Below the pieces are notes generated by a model. The model saw only the letters and a list, made by a program, of their open reading frames with translations. It did no database searches and was not told where the DNA came from. A stretch of DNA of 64,000 bases from Nakamurella lactea DSM 19367 (lineage in GTDB: Bacteria > Actinomycetota > Actinomycetes > Mycobacteriales > Nakamurellaceae), in assembly GCF_000426645.1 (NCBI RefSeq), contig NZ_AUFT01000012.1, positions 1-64,000 on the forward strand. Reading direction: 5' to 3'. The position numbers and the translations under genes were made by a program. Each line of letters begins with the position of its first letter. The first letter of the stretch is position 1. Of this stretch, positions 1-7,650 are shown piece after piece.

Positions 1-63
1 CGCCGCACGGTTTCGGTCAACATCACCCCGCCGGCGTGGGACACCACACCCGACGCCCTCTGA
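1..63 (+). CDS. C-terminal tail of an unidentified protein (partial)
   Basis: Reading frame 1 is open from the window edge for 20 codons and ends with TGA at 61-63; the last residues read PAWDTTPDAL. It ends about 40 bases before a long inverted repeat, the position expected for the last codons of a transposase next to its terminal repeat. Too little is present to name a family. Confidence 0.35.
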   Translation, partial: RRTVSVNITPPAWDTTPDAL

Positions 64-105
64 TCAACGCGGACCCGCGGATACAACGAGGTAGAGTTCG
101 ACACC

Positions 106-179
106 AGAAAGGTGCTCCTGATCTTCAGCACGGACGGTCCCTAGACAAGACCAATCCTTGCAGGTCAGAGCACCTTTCT
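106..179. repeat. Inverted repeat, probable insertion-sequence end or hairpin
   Basis: AGAAAGGTGCTC (106-117) is perfectly matched in reverse complement by GAGCACCTTTCT (168-179). The pairing continues inward for about six more bases with one bulge, leaving a loop of roughly 40-50 bases. It follows the stop codon at 61-63. A terminal repeat of an insertion sequence or a transcription terminator are both possible; the long loop argues against a simple terminator. Confidence 0.5.
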
Positions 180-270
180 TCATGATCAACACACACCAGC
201 GGTGCTACCTCGACGAAAGCACGAGGCTAGCGGCTGTGATGCTCAGCACACAACCCCGTGTGTGTTCGCG

Positions 271-333
271 GGGGTGTCCATGCCCGGATTCGAACGTCGC
301 TGCGCGCTTCCCAACCGCGCCCACATGCCACCC
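271..333 (-). other. tRNA-like remnant lacking an anticodon arm
   Basis: On the minus strand a typical D-arm (GCGC, loop GGTTGGGAA, GCGC; 304-320) is followed within about ten bases by a T-loop GTTCGAATCC (286-295). The flanks only partly pair as an acceptor stem. The anticodon arm that should separate the D and T arms is absent. I read it as an internally deleted tRNA gene or a tRNA-like sequence carried by the element. Confidence 0.4.
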
Positions 334-530
334 GCACGGCCAAGGCCGGACCCAGTTGGCATCGACTTTGCAGGAGTGCCCTGGGTCGCTGCTGCGACTG
401 GCGCAATAGTTGACGTGATGAACCACCGGCTCGCCGTGCCATGCCTTGCGGTAGTGACTGTGTGACCGGGAGCGGCCGCCGCCCGGTGCCGAAGTGAGCG
501 GCGGGGAGACTCACAGCGGCCGGCCAGACC

Positions 531-857
531 GTGTATCTCAGCGAGACCTACGAAGCGCCGGAGCACGTTGGCGCCAACGGTGATGTCAAGTTCGCCCTGG
601 CGGCCACCGGATACGTGGTGGTCAAACAGAAGTCGTATCGGCAGAGCCAGGAGAAGCAACGGATCGCTGAGGCTCAGCGGTCCGATGCTGACGAGCAGCG
701 ACGGCACAACCAGGACTGGGTGGAGAACGGGCTGTTCCCGCGCATCCGCCAGCTGTCCGATCGATGCACCTACCTGTACGGCCCGGCCGCTCGACACGGC
801 GCCAGCGATGCCGAGCTGCAAGGGCCGGCGGAGCCCGAAACTGGGGCGGCTTCGTGA
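531..857 (+). CDS. Hypothetical protein (108 aa), possibly a gene fragment
   Basis: GTG-start frame of 108 residues. The first 90 are charged and amphipathic (QKSYRQSQEKQRIAEAQ), look like real coding sequence, and could form a helix. The last 20 residues are Ala/Gly/Pro-rich and may be read-through past a former end. The frame opens just after a TGA at 495-497 and residues upstream of the GTG also look protein-like, so it may be the remnant of a longer gene. No convincing Shine-Dalgarno is near the GTG. It lies within the low-GC element end. No family recognised. Confidence 0.35.
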   Translation: MYLSETYEAPEHVGANGDVKFALAATGYVVVKQKSYRQSQEKQRIAEAQRSDADEQRRHNQDWVENGLFPRIRQLSDRCTYLYGPAARHGASDAELQGPAEPETGAAS

Positions 858-1117
858 CAACCATGTGCAGCGCGGCGCGGCGACGGAGCCCCTGTAGCGG
901 TCCGGTGAGAGCGCCAGTAATCACCACTCGCTGCCCAACCAAGGACGGCAACTCGGTCTGCATCCCTCGCACGGTAGAGGTGGCCTGCGACAGTGCAGAG
1001 ACCCCCAATAGGTGCACCGTAGGTGCACTCGTTATCCGTTCGAGGCCGTTCGTGGCAGGATCTCCAGCATGAAGCCGCAGGTCAGGACTCGAAGGGACTT
1101 CTGGGGACTCGGCTCTC

Positions 1118-1180
1118 CACGCCTCGAAAGCGTGTGAGCGTGAAAGCGTTCCGTGGGTTCAAATCCCACCGCTACCGCCA
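1118..1180 (+). pseudogene. 3' half of tRNA-Ser(CGA): candidate attR site
   Basis: Present are a complete anticodon arm (CACGC / CTCGAAA / GCGTG, anticodon CGA at 1125-1127), a long variable arm typical of serine tRNA, a T-arm (GTGGG TTCAAAT CCCAC), the acceptor 3' strand CGCTACC, discriminator G and an encoded CCA (1178-1180). The matching acceptor 5' strand GGTAGCG and any D-arm are missing from the 26 bases where they should lie. This half-gene structure, with identity starting at the anticodon stem, is what tyrosine-recombinase integration into a tRNA leaves at the distal end. Confidence 0.75.
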
Positions 1181-1182
1181 AG

Positions 1183-1223
1183 AAACCCCTGGTCGGCGCG
1201 TTACCGCGCCGGCCGGGGGTTTT
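1183..1223 (+). terminator. Rho-independent-type terminator after tRNA-Ser fragment
   Basis: AAACCCCTGGTCGGCGCG (1183-1200) pairs with CGCGCCGGCCGGGGGTTT (1205-1222), with a small bulge and a TTACC-type loop. The hairpin begins three bases after the tRNA CCA end, so it is the native terminator of the former tRNA-Ser gene. The run of T is short. Confidence 0.7.
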
Positions 1224-1299
1224 CGTCATCGGTGACCGCTGCCACATCGTCGGCCAGGGCCGCGGTCGGTGTCGAGGTCAAGGCCGGGGGTCGGGGAAC

Positions 1300-1920
1300 C
1301 TACCGCTCGCGGACTGCGTAGGTCAGGTGGGTCACCCGCTGCGTTGGCTCCGCCCGGACCGGTTCCAGGGCCACCCGGCCCGCGTCCACGCCCTCGAACA
1401 GGCGGATTCCGGAGCCGAACAGCACGGGGGACAGCGCGATCGTGAACTCGTCGATCAGGCCGGCATTGAGGTACTCCAGGATCGTCGCGCCGCCGCCCGC
1501 GATGCGGACGTCCCGGTCGCCGGCGGCCCCGCGGGCCCGGTCGAGCGCCGACTCGATCCCGTCGTTGACGAAGTGGAAGGTGGTGCCGCCCGGCCGCTCC
1601 CATGGGTCGCGCTGCTCGTGCGTCACGACGAACACCGGGGTGTGGAACGGCGCGTCTTCCGGCCACGCCTGCTCACCGGCGTCGAACATGCGCTTGCCCA
1701 TCACGCTCGCGCCGGTCCGCAGATGCGTCTCCCGCAGGATGTCGTTGTCCCGCCCTTGTTCGCCGCCGCCGCCGAGCTTCAGGTTCTCCCGGAAGAACCG
1801 CTGCGGGAACACCCACCGCTGTAGTTCCACCCACTGCCGCCCCATCAACTCCTCGGATGACTCGGGCGCGATGAAACCGTCCAGCGACATCGTCACGCTG
1901 AAGAACACCTTCCCGGCCAT
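1300..1920 (-). CDS. RibD C-terminal / dihydrofolate-reductase-fold protein
   Basis: 206 residues with the N-terminal strand FSVTMSLDGFIAP and the C-terminal block IAGGGATILEYLNAGLIDE typical of the RibD C-terminal/DHFR-like family, whose members are NAD(P)H-dependent reductases of mostly unknown substrate. The Gly-rich loop binds the nucleotide in relatives. It is the last gene of a three-gene operon: its ATG shares a base with the stop of the SRPBCC gene, so translation is coupled. The association of ArsR, SRPBCC (AHSA1) and DHFR-like genes is common in actinomycetes. Substrate not predictable. Confidence 0.88.
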   Translation of the reverse strand: MAGKVFFSVTMSLDGFIAPESSEELMGRQWVELQRWVFPQRFFRENLKLGGGGEQGRDNDILRETHLRTGASVMGKRMFDAGEQAWPEDAPFHTPVFVVTHEQRDPWERPGGTTFHFVNDGIESALDRARGAAGDRDVRIAGGGATILEYLNAGLIDEFTIALSPVLFGSGIRLFEGVDAGRVALEPVRAEPTQRVTHLTYAVRER

Positions 1921-2435
1921 CAGCGCTCAGCTCCCGTCGAAACGATCTCGGTGACGTAGGCAGCCAGCTTGCCCAACGTCTGCCGGCCGCCTTCGATCGC
2001 GTGGTACTTCTCGGCGGCCTCGTCTCGCAGCTCCTTGGTGGGGAACACCGTGCGCATCTCGACCCGGGTCGTCGCACCCTCGGGCGCGAAGGTGAGGACA
2101 GATTCGAAGGCGTTCGGGTCGCCCCGGAACTCGCCGTGCCGCAACGCGATTCGCTCCGGCGGAGCGATCTCGGTCCAGCAGATCCACTCGGTGTAGTCGG
2201 TGCCGTCCGGTCCGTGCATCACGAATTCCCACTCCCCGCCGGCGCGGAACTCGAACGCCCGCGTGGTGGTGGTGAAACCCTCCGGTCCCCACCACCGCGA
2301 CAGGTGCCGCACCTCGGTGAACGCCTCGAACACCAGCTCCGGCGGGGCACTGATGCTCCGGACGATCACGATTTCGCGGTCGGCCGTCCCCGGCCGCACT
2401 GGCTGGGTCATCTCTTCTCGCTCCGGCGCACCCAT
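1920..2435 (-). CDS. SRPBCC / AHSA1-domain protein
   Basis: 171 residues matching the activator-of-Hsp90-like START/SRPBCC fold: the opening strand IVIVRSISAPPELVFEAFT and the motif RWWGPEGFTTTT are characteristic. Such proteins have a hydrophobic ligand pocket and often accompany ArsR regulators. A second possible start (residue 9, MTQPVRPG) is equally plausible. The gene starts 3 bases after the arsR stop and its stop overlaps the next start by one base, giving a tight operon. Ligand unknown. Confidence 0.88.
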   Translation of the reverse strand: MGAPEREEMTQPVRPGTADREIVIVRSISAPPELVFEAFTEVRHLSRWWGPEGFTTTTRAFEFRAGGEWEFVMHGPDGTDYTEWICWTEIAPPERIALRHGEFRGDPNAFESVLTFAPEGATTRVEMRTVFPTKELRDEAAEKYHAIEGGRQTLGKLAAYVTEIVSTGAER

Positions 2436-2438
2436 CAG

Positions 2439-2780
2439 TTACTCCTTCTGCCTTGTCTGCTTGAGGTCCTGCACGTACGCATCGAGCCGGTCGAAGCTCG
2501 CGTTCCAGAACTGCTCGAACCCGCCGGTCCACTCGTGGACCGGTTGCAGCCCGCGGGCGTCAAGGCCGTACAGGCGCTGCCTGCCTGCCTTGCGGTCCCG
2601 GACCAGCCCGACCTCCCTGAGCACCCGCAGGTGTTTGGATGCCCCCGGCTGGGTCATCCCCAGTTCCTGGGCCAGCTCGGTCACCGGCCGCTCACCCGCT
2701 CGCAGCAGCACCAGGATCTGCCGGCGTTGCGGCTCGGCGATCGCGTTGAAGACGTCCGACGTCGTCGCTGCCCGTGCCAT
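2439..2780 (-). CDS. ArsR-family transcriptional regulator, leaderless
   Basis: Winged-helix repressor of the ArsR type: helix-turn-helix PVTELAQELGMTQPGASKHL followed by the wing and dimerisation helix. No metal-binding Cys pair is evident, as usual for ArsR proteins paired with SRPBCC genes. I start it at ATG 2780 (113 aa, MARAATTSDV), not at the upstream in-frame ATGs (2792, 2789), because those overlap a consensus-like -10 box (2788-2793) that would place transcription initiation at about 2780-2781. The protein probably represses its own operon through the palindrome at 2793-2808. Confidence 0.9.
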   Translation of the reverse strand: MARAATTSDVFNAIAEPQRRQILVLLRAGERPVTELAQELGMTQPGASKHLRVLREVGLVRDRKAGRQRLYGLDARGLQPVHEWTGGFEQFWNASFDRLDAYVQDLKQTRQKE

Positions 2781-2787
2781 GCCGACC

Positions 2788-2815
2788 ATCATATGCCCAT
2801 ATTGGCATGCGTCAA
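2788..2815 (-). promoter_or_regulatory. Promoter with embedded operator of the arsR operon
   Basis: On the minus strand TTGACG (2815-2810) and TATGAT (2793-2788) are separated by 16 bases, a near-consensus sigma-70 promoter. The spacer contains ATGCCCATATTGGCAT (2793-2808), a 16-bp palindrome with 14 matching positions, which I take as the ArsR operator. Start ATG 2780 follows the -10 box by seven bases, so the transcript should be leaderless. Confidence 0.65.
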
Positions 2816-2971
2816 GCAGGACGGAAGGCCCCCGGAGGGCGCGGTGTGCCCGACCGGGTCCCCGGCGCGACCCCGGCCGGGCGTCAGCACGCTGGGGACC
2901 GAGACGGCGGTGGCCGGTGCACCCGTTGTGGGGTAACGAGACTGCGGAAGCATCGGGCGTTACTGTCAGGC

Positions 2972-3268
2972 ATGCGCTCCGTCATCCGGTCCGCCGGCCG
3001 CGACCGGTCGATCCTGTCCATCCGCTCGATCGGGTCGGTGCTCTCCATCGGCAGCGTCGGCTCCGTGTTGTCGATCGGCAGCGTCGGGTCGGTGCTGTCG
3101 ATCGGCGGCGCCGGGTCGTTCGCGTCGCTGGGTTCCATCGGCTCCTCGATGAGCCTGCTGTCGTTGTTCTCCCACCAGTCCAGGCTCTCGGTGCTCTCGC
3201 ACCAGTCGGATCTGTCGGTGCTGTCCAGCCAGTCCCGCCGCGCGGTGGGCGGTCACCGCCGGGGCTGA
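2972..3268 (+). CDS. Nonapeptide-repeat (SxxS) small protein
   Basis: 98 residues. After 12 basic residues come nine consecutive 9-residue repeats (residues 13-93), each with Ser at positions 1 and 4: SILSIRSIG, three SVLSIG-type copies, SFASLGSIG, SSMSLLSLF, SHQSRLSVL, SHQSDLSVL and SSQSRRAVG. The tail is short and basic. No signal peptide or membrane helix is evident. The regular period suggests a solenoid or beta-structured fibre, but I do not recognise a function. ATG 2972 is preceded by TACTGT at 2961-2966, consistent with a leaderless mRNA; there is no clear ribosome site. It is divergent from the arsR operon across about 190 bp. Confidence 0.65.
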   Translation: MRSVIRSAGRDRSILSIRSIGSVLSIGSVGSVLSIGSVGSVLSIGGAGSFASLGSIGSSMSLLSLFSHQSRLSVLSHQSDLSVLSSQSRRAVGGHRRG

Positions 3269-3389
3269 CGGAGGGTGCACCCCGGCCGGGTGCGCAGTAC
3301 GTGGATCCGCGCGTCGGCTCACATCCGACGGTCGTGCGTCGTCGTCACTGACGGTACGAGTTGCCCACTCATCGTCAGCAAGGAGATCC

Positions 3390-4019
3390 ATGACCACCTC
3401 ATTACCGGCCCCCGCATTCGCCGACCCGGCGTCCGCGGACCGCCTCGAGCGCACCGCTGCCGCACTCGCCGCGCACGGCTTCGCCGTCGAGATCCTTGGC
3501 ACCGTTGCCGACGCGCGCGAACGCCTCAAAGACCTGATACCTGAAGGGGCGTCGGTCTTCACGGGTGCGAGCGAAACCCTCCGGCTGTCCGGCATCGATG
3601 ACGACATCAACGCCGGCGGGCGATACCGGGCGGTGAAGCCACGGCTGCTGGCGATGGACCGCGCCACCGAGGCCGACGACATCCGGCGGCTGCGATCCGT
3701 CCCCGACGTGGTGCTGGGCAGCGTCGCCGCCGTCACCGAATCCGGATCCCTGGTGGCCGCCTCGGGCAGTGGGAGTCAGCTCCCCGCCTACGCGGGCGGC
3801 GCCGCCCGGGCCATCTGGATCGTCGGGTCGCAGAAGATCGTGCCCGACCTGGACACCGCGCTGCGGCGCGTCCAGGAGCACGCCTTTCCGCTGGAAAGCG
3901 CCCGCTCGCAGGCGGTCTACGGGTACCCGAGTGCGATCAACCGGATGCTCATCCTCAATGCCGAGTACGAACCCGAGCGCGGCACGGTGCTGCTGTTGCG
4001 GGAAGCCATCGGATTCTGA
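3390..4019 (+). CDS. LUD-domain protein (LutC/YkgG-like)
   Basis: 209 residues forming one LUD domain (formerly DUF162): the segment SVFTGASETLRLSGI and the core VLGSVAAVTESGSLVAASG are typical. LutC-type members belong to iron-sulfur lactate oxidation complexes, but lutA and lutB are absent here and stand-alone LUD proteins are common in actinomycetes, so I do not assign lactate use. The ribosome site AAGGAG lies seven bases before ATG. The downstream gene starts 56 bases later and may be co-transcribed. Confidence 0.82.
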   Translation: MTTSLPAPAFADPASADRLERTAAALAAHGFAVEILGTVADARERLKDLIPEGASVFTGASETLRLSGIDDDINAGGRYRAVKPRLLAMDRATEADDIRRLRSVPDVVLGSVAAVTESGSLVAASGSGSQLPAYAGGAARAIWIVGSQKIVPDLDTALRRVQEHAFPLESARSQAVYGYPSAINRMLILNAEYEPERGTVLLLREAIGF

Positions 4020-4075
4020 CCGCTGCCGGCCGCCCCGGCCACCTCCGGCGGCGCGTCGCTGGCAGACTGGCCGGC

Positions 4076-5562
4076 ATGTCCGGTCACGCCCAGCACGCCG
4101 ACCAGGACATCCCCGACCCGGCGATGGTGGTGCTGGTCGGCCCGGCCGGGTCCGGCAAGTCCCACTGGGCCGCTGCGCACTATCGGCAGGTCGAGATCGT
4201 CTCCTCGGACCAGCTGCGCGGGGTGGTCGGCAGCGGCCCGTACGACCAGGCGGCCTCCGCCGACGCGTTCGACCTGCTGGACCGGATCGTCGCGGCCAGG
4301 GCCGGCCGCGCCTTGACCACCGTCGTCGACACCTCGGGATGGCGGCCGATCGCCGCCGCGGATACCTGGAACTGGCACGTCGTCACGGATTGCCCGCCGT
4401 CGTGGTGTTGTTGGGTACCGACGAGGCGACCTGCCGGCGGCGCAACGCGGTCCGGGACGTCCCGGTGCCGGCCAGCGCGCTGGCCGGGCAGCTGCGGCGG
4501 ATGCGTGCCGTCCCGGACGAGATCGCCGGCGAGGGTTGGGATCTGGTGATCGCGGTGGACGCCGGGTCGGCGCCGGTCGGTGCTACCGGTGGCCAGGACA
4601 GCACGGCGGTCGGACCGGTCGGCCGCGAGGCCGAAGTCGACTTCGTGCTACAGATCTCCCGGTTCCCGTGGGTCGAGGACCCGGCGGGTTGGCTCGCCGG
4701 GGTAGTGGCCGCGGCCGACGAGGCGGGCTTTCGCGGCATCGCGTTGATGGACCACCTGATCCAGATTCCGCAGGTCGGCCGGGCGTGGGAGCCGATCCCG
4801 GAGCCCTGGGTGACGCTCGGGATGATCGCCGGCCTGAACCCGGACCTGCGGGTCGGCACCCTGGTCTCGCCGGTCACCCTCCGGTCGCCGGGGGTGCTGG
4901 CCAAGACCGTCGCGACGCTGGACGCGCTGTCCGGTGGCCGGGCGTTCTGCGGTCTCGGGATCGGCTGGTGGGAACGGGAGCACCGGGCCTTCGGCCTGGA
5001 CTTCCCGACTCCGGCGGCGCGGTACCGACAACTCGAGGTCACCATCGAGACGATGAAAGCGTTGTGGGCCAAGGGGACCCGACCGTATTCCGGCCGGCTG
5101 GTCGATCTGCCCGAGACCACCTGCTATCCCCGCCCGGTGGCCGACGTCCCGATCGTGGTGGGCGGCGGCGGTGAGCGCACGGCCCTGCGCATCGCGGCCC
5201 GCTTCGCCGATGCCTGCAACCTGCGGGCGGACGCCGACACCCTGGCACGCAAGATCGCTGTGCTGCACCGACATTGCGCCGAGGTAGGGCGCCCGGCCGG
5301 CGAGGTGGCGGTGACCGTGTTGGACCTGCCCGTCGTCGGCACGGATCGCGACGATGTGGCCCGCCGGGTGGAACGATTGCGGGGCCGGACCGCCGCCGCG
5401 GCCTTCGCCGCCCGGCACAGTGCGGGCACCGCGGCCCAGCAGATCGTCCGCTACCGCGCCCTTGCCGACCTCGGCGTCAGCACCGTATTCGTCTCGTTGC
5501 CCGACCTGGCCGGCCCGGATGATCTTGCCGTCTTCGGACCGATCCCGGCCGCGTTTTGCTGA
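4076..5562 (+). pseudogene. P-loop kinase / F420-dependent LLM oxidoreductase fusion, frameshifted
   Basis: The N-terminal part begins at ATG 4076 with a Walker A (GPAGSGKS, near residue 22) and reads to VVDTSG; from about 4336 the homologous continuation (DRRRGYLELARRHG, then a LLxTDEATCRRRN motif) is in frame -1. The second domain, from about 4640 to 5562, is a TIM-barrel luciferase-like F420-dependent oxidoreductase with the motif LDALSGGRAFCGLGIGWW. If the GGG at 4336-4338 were GGGG, one uninterrupted chain of about 495 residues would result and the junction would read TSGMAADRRRG. As sequenced, the frame-2 product stops at 4549. Fusions of a small kinase-like domain with this oxidoreductase family are known in actinomycetes. 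Either a real mutation or a base-call error. Confidence 0.8.
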
Positions 5563-5613
5563 TCCGTGAACTTTCTGCGGGCCGTTTAGTCCGATTCAGG
5601 GCACACTAGGGCG

Positions 5614-6333
5614 ATGACGAACCCCGTGACGAACCCCACAGTTGAGGAATACGAGCGCCGCGCCCAGAGCGCAGAGAAGTCGCCGACCCCGGTCATTCTC
5701 AAGATCGCCAGGGTGGTCGTGTGGGCCGCCTACGTGTTGGTGGTCATCAACGCGATCCTGCTGACCTTGGCGTTCCTGCTCCGGCTGTTCGGGGCAAATC
5801 CCGACGCGGGGTTCGTCGAATGGGTCTACCGGAGCAGCGCGGCTGCGCTGGGTCCCTTCGACAACATGTTCCGCTCGCACGACGTGGGCGAGTACTCGGT
5901 GCTGGACACGTCGCTGCTGTTCGCGATCGTCTTCTACCTGATCCTGGGGGCCGCGATCCACGCGGTGCTGAACTGGTTGGGCAACAAGCTGGTCCAGCAG
6001 CAGAACGAGGCGAAACAGGCCAGGCAGGCAGCGGACGCCGTGAAGTACGACTTCGCCCGTCAGCAGTTTGCCGCCCAACAACAGGAACTCGCCCGCCAGC
6101 AGGAAGCCGCGCGGCGGTTCGAGGAACAGCAGCGGTACGCGGCTCAGCAGCAGGCGGCCGCAGCGGCCGCCGCAGCCGCGGAGCAGGCCGCCTACCGGGC
6201 CGGGCATTCGGACGCCCAGTTCTCCCCGCCCCCCGGGTCGTCAGCGCGTCAGCCGTCCTCCGGGCGACTGCCGTCGGCGCCGCTGCCGCCGTCCGCGCAG
6301 CAGCCGGCCCCACGTCCACCGGAGCAGGATTAG
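5614..6333 (+). CDS. Two-helix membrane protein with Gln/Ala-rich coiled coil
   Basis: 239 residues. Two hydrophobic segments (about residues 29-56 and 92-118, IVFYLILGAAIHAVLNWL) enclose a short extracellular loop. They are followed by a long Gln/Ala/Arg-rich helix (residues 128-190, repeated QQQELARQQEAARR) predicted as a coiled coil, then a Pro/Ser-rich disordered tail. It is probably anchored in the cytoplasmic membrane with a cytoplasmic coiled coil. No named family recognised; the first part resembles actinobacterial conserved membrane proteins. It stands alone between the frameshifted fusion gene and the oxidoreductase operon. Confidence 0.75.
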   Translation: MTNPVTNPTVEEYERRAQSAEKSPTPVILKIARVVVWAAYVLVVINAILLTLAFLLRLFGANPDAGFVEWVYRSSAAALGPFDNMFRSHDVGEYSVLDTSLLFAIVFYLILGAAIHAVLNWLGNKLVQQQNEAKQARQAADAVKYDFARQQFAAQQQELARQQEAARRFEEQQRYAAQQQAAAAAAAAAEQAAYRAGHSDAQFSPPPGSSARQPSSGRLPSAPLPPSAQQPAPRPPEQD

Positions 6334-6437
6334 CAGTCATGCCAGGATCCGGTTGACCTCGGAAACCTCGAGAGAGCATTCGGGGCGGCACCCTCACGGC
6401 AGCATCGCGGATCAGCACCAGGAGTGGAGAACCACGG

Positions 6438-7625
6438 ATGACGGACAAGCCCACCCTGGGTGTCGGCATGGTCGGATATGCCTTCATGGGCAGGGCGCAC
6501 TCGATCGGCTGGCGCACCGCCCCCAGCGTCTTCGACCTGCCGGTCAGGCCCGAGATGCGGGCGCTGGTCGGCCGGAACAGCCAGGCGACGGCGGCAGCGG
6601 CCGCCGCGCTCGGCTGGGCCGACACCGAGACCGACTGGCGTGCCCTGCTGGATCGCGACGACATCGACCTGATCGACATCTGCACACCGGGCGACACCCA
6701 TGCCGAGATCGCCATCGCAGCGCTGGCCGCCGGCAAGCACGTGCTGTGCGAGAAGCCGCTGGCCAACACGGTTTCGGAAGCCGAGGCGATGGCCGCAGCC
6801 GCGGCCGAGGCGGAGCGGTCCGGGGTGCGCGCGATGGTCGGCTTCAACTACCGGCGGGTGCCGGCCGCGGCGCTGGCCAGGGAGCTGATCGCGGCCGGTC
6901 GACTCGGCACCGTCCGACATGTCCGGGCGGTCTACCTGCAGGACTGGATCGTCGACCCGCAGTTCCCACTGGTCTGGCGGTTGCGCAAGGATGCCGCCGG
7001 CTCCGGTGCACTCGGCGACATCGGTGCGCACATCATCGATCTCGCCCAGTTCATGCTGGGTGAGAAGATCAGCGGCGTTTCCGGCCTGACCGAGACGTTC
7101 GTCAAGACCAGGCCGTTGCCGGAGGCCACCCCGGGCGCGGCGGGACTGTCCGGATCGTCGCGGGGTACCGAGGTCGGCGAGGTGACGGTGGACGATGCCA
7201 CGCTGTTCACCGCCCGATTCGCCGGCGGCGCGGTCGGCAGCTTCGAGGCCACCCGGTTCGCCACCGGCCGCAAGAACGAGCTGCGGATCGAGGTGAACGG
7301 CTCGGCCGGCAGCCTGGTGTTCGACATGGAATCGATGAACGAGTTGCTGTTCTACGACGGCACCGAGCCCGACCAGACGGCCGGCTTCCGCAAGATCCTG
7401 GTCACCGAGCCGACCCACCCCTACCTGCACGCCTGGTGGCCGCCCGGACACCTGCTGGGCTGGGACCACAGCTTCGTGCACGAGGTCCGCGACCTGGTCA
7501 CCGCGATCGCCGACGGTGGCGAGCTGCGTCCCTCGTTCGCCGATGGCCTGCAGGTGCAGCGAGTGCTGCAGGCCGTGCTGGAAAGCGCAGAGAAATCCAG
7601 TTCCTGGCAACAGATCCCGGACTAG
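6438..7625 (+). CDS. Gfo/Idh/MocA-family sugar or inositol oxidoreductase
   Basis: 395 residues. The N-terminal Rossmann fold carries a dinucleotide loop ([14 protein letters not shown]) and the hallmark EKPLA near residue 105, whose Lys is catalytic in the family. The C-terminal alpha/beta domain includes [17 protein letters not shown]. Members are NAD(P)-dependent dehydrogenases of inositols, sugars or sugar acids. It lies 25 bases before a TIM-barrel isomerase gene, a pairing typical of inositol or sugar catabolism modules. Substrate unknown. The SD GGAG lies upstream of ATG 6438. Confidence 0.92.
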   Translation: MTDKPTLGVGMVGYAFMGRAHSIGWRTAPSVFDLPVRPEMRALVGRNSQATAAAAAALGWADTETDWRALLDRDDIDLIDICTPGDTHAEIAIAALAAGKHVLCEKPLANTVSEAEAMAAAAAEAERSGVRAMVGFNYRRVPAAALARELIAAGRLGTVRHVRAVYLQDWIVDPQFPLVWRLRKDAAGSGALGDIGAHIIDLAQFMLGEKISGVSGLTETFVKTRPLPEATPGAAGLSGSSRGTEVGEVTVDDATLFTARFAGGAVGSFEATRFATGRKNELRIEVNGSAGSLVFDMESMNELLFYDGTEPDQTAGFRKILVTEPTHPYLHAWWPPGHLLGWDHSFVHEVRDLVTAIADGGELRPSFADGLQVQRVLQAVLESAEKSSSWQQIPD

Positions 7626-7650
7626 GACGATCGACCGAAGGAGTTTCGCG

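Larger units (their letters stand above)
1..1180. mobile_element. Right-hand end of an integrated genetic element (inferred)
   Basis: This stretch has lower GC than the rest of the window and ends exactly with a tRNA-Ser 3' half (1118-1180). It also contains the tail of an unidentified coding region, a long inverted repeat and a tRNA-like remnant. Integrative elements that enter a tRNA gene leave a copy of its 3' half at the far end, so I infer that 1180 is the attR boundary and that the element extends left of the window. No integrase is visible. From 858 to 1117 I see no convincing gene, only short open frames with poor codon bias. A decayed tRNA gene with an unrelated upstream region is the alternative. 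Confidence 0.45.

Noticed and set aside
764-1072. 102-residue frame in the element end
   Set aside because: First half is Arg-rich and overlaps the more plausible 531-857 frame; only the last 40 residues look protein-like, too little to support a gene.
3277-3293. GCACCC/GGGTGC hairpin after the nonapeptide gene
   Set aside because: Only six base pairs and no T run; such stems are common in GC-rich DNA.
6140-6190. CAG/GCC-rich simple repeat
   Set aside because: It is the Gln/Ala coiled-coil coding sequence of the membrane protein, not an independent element.
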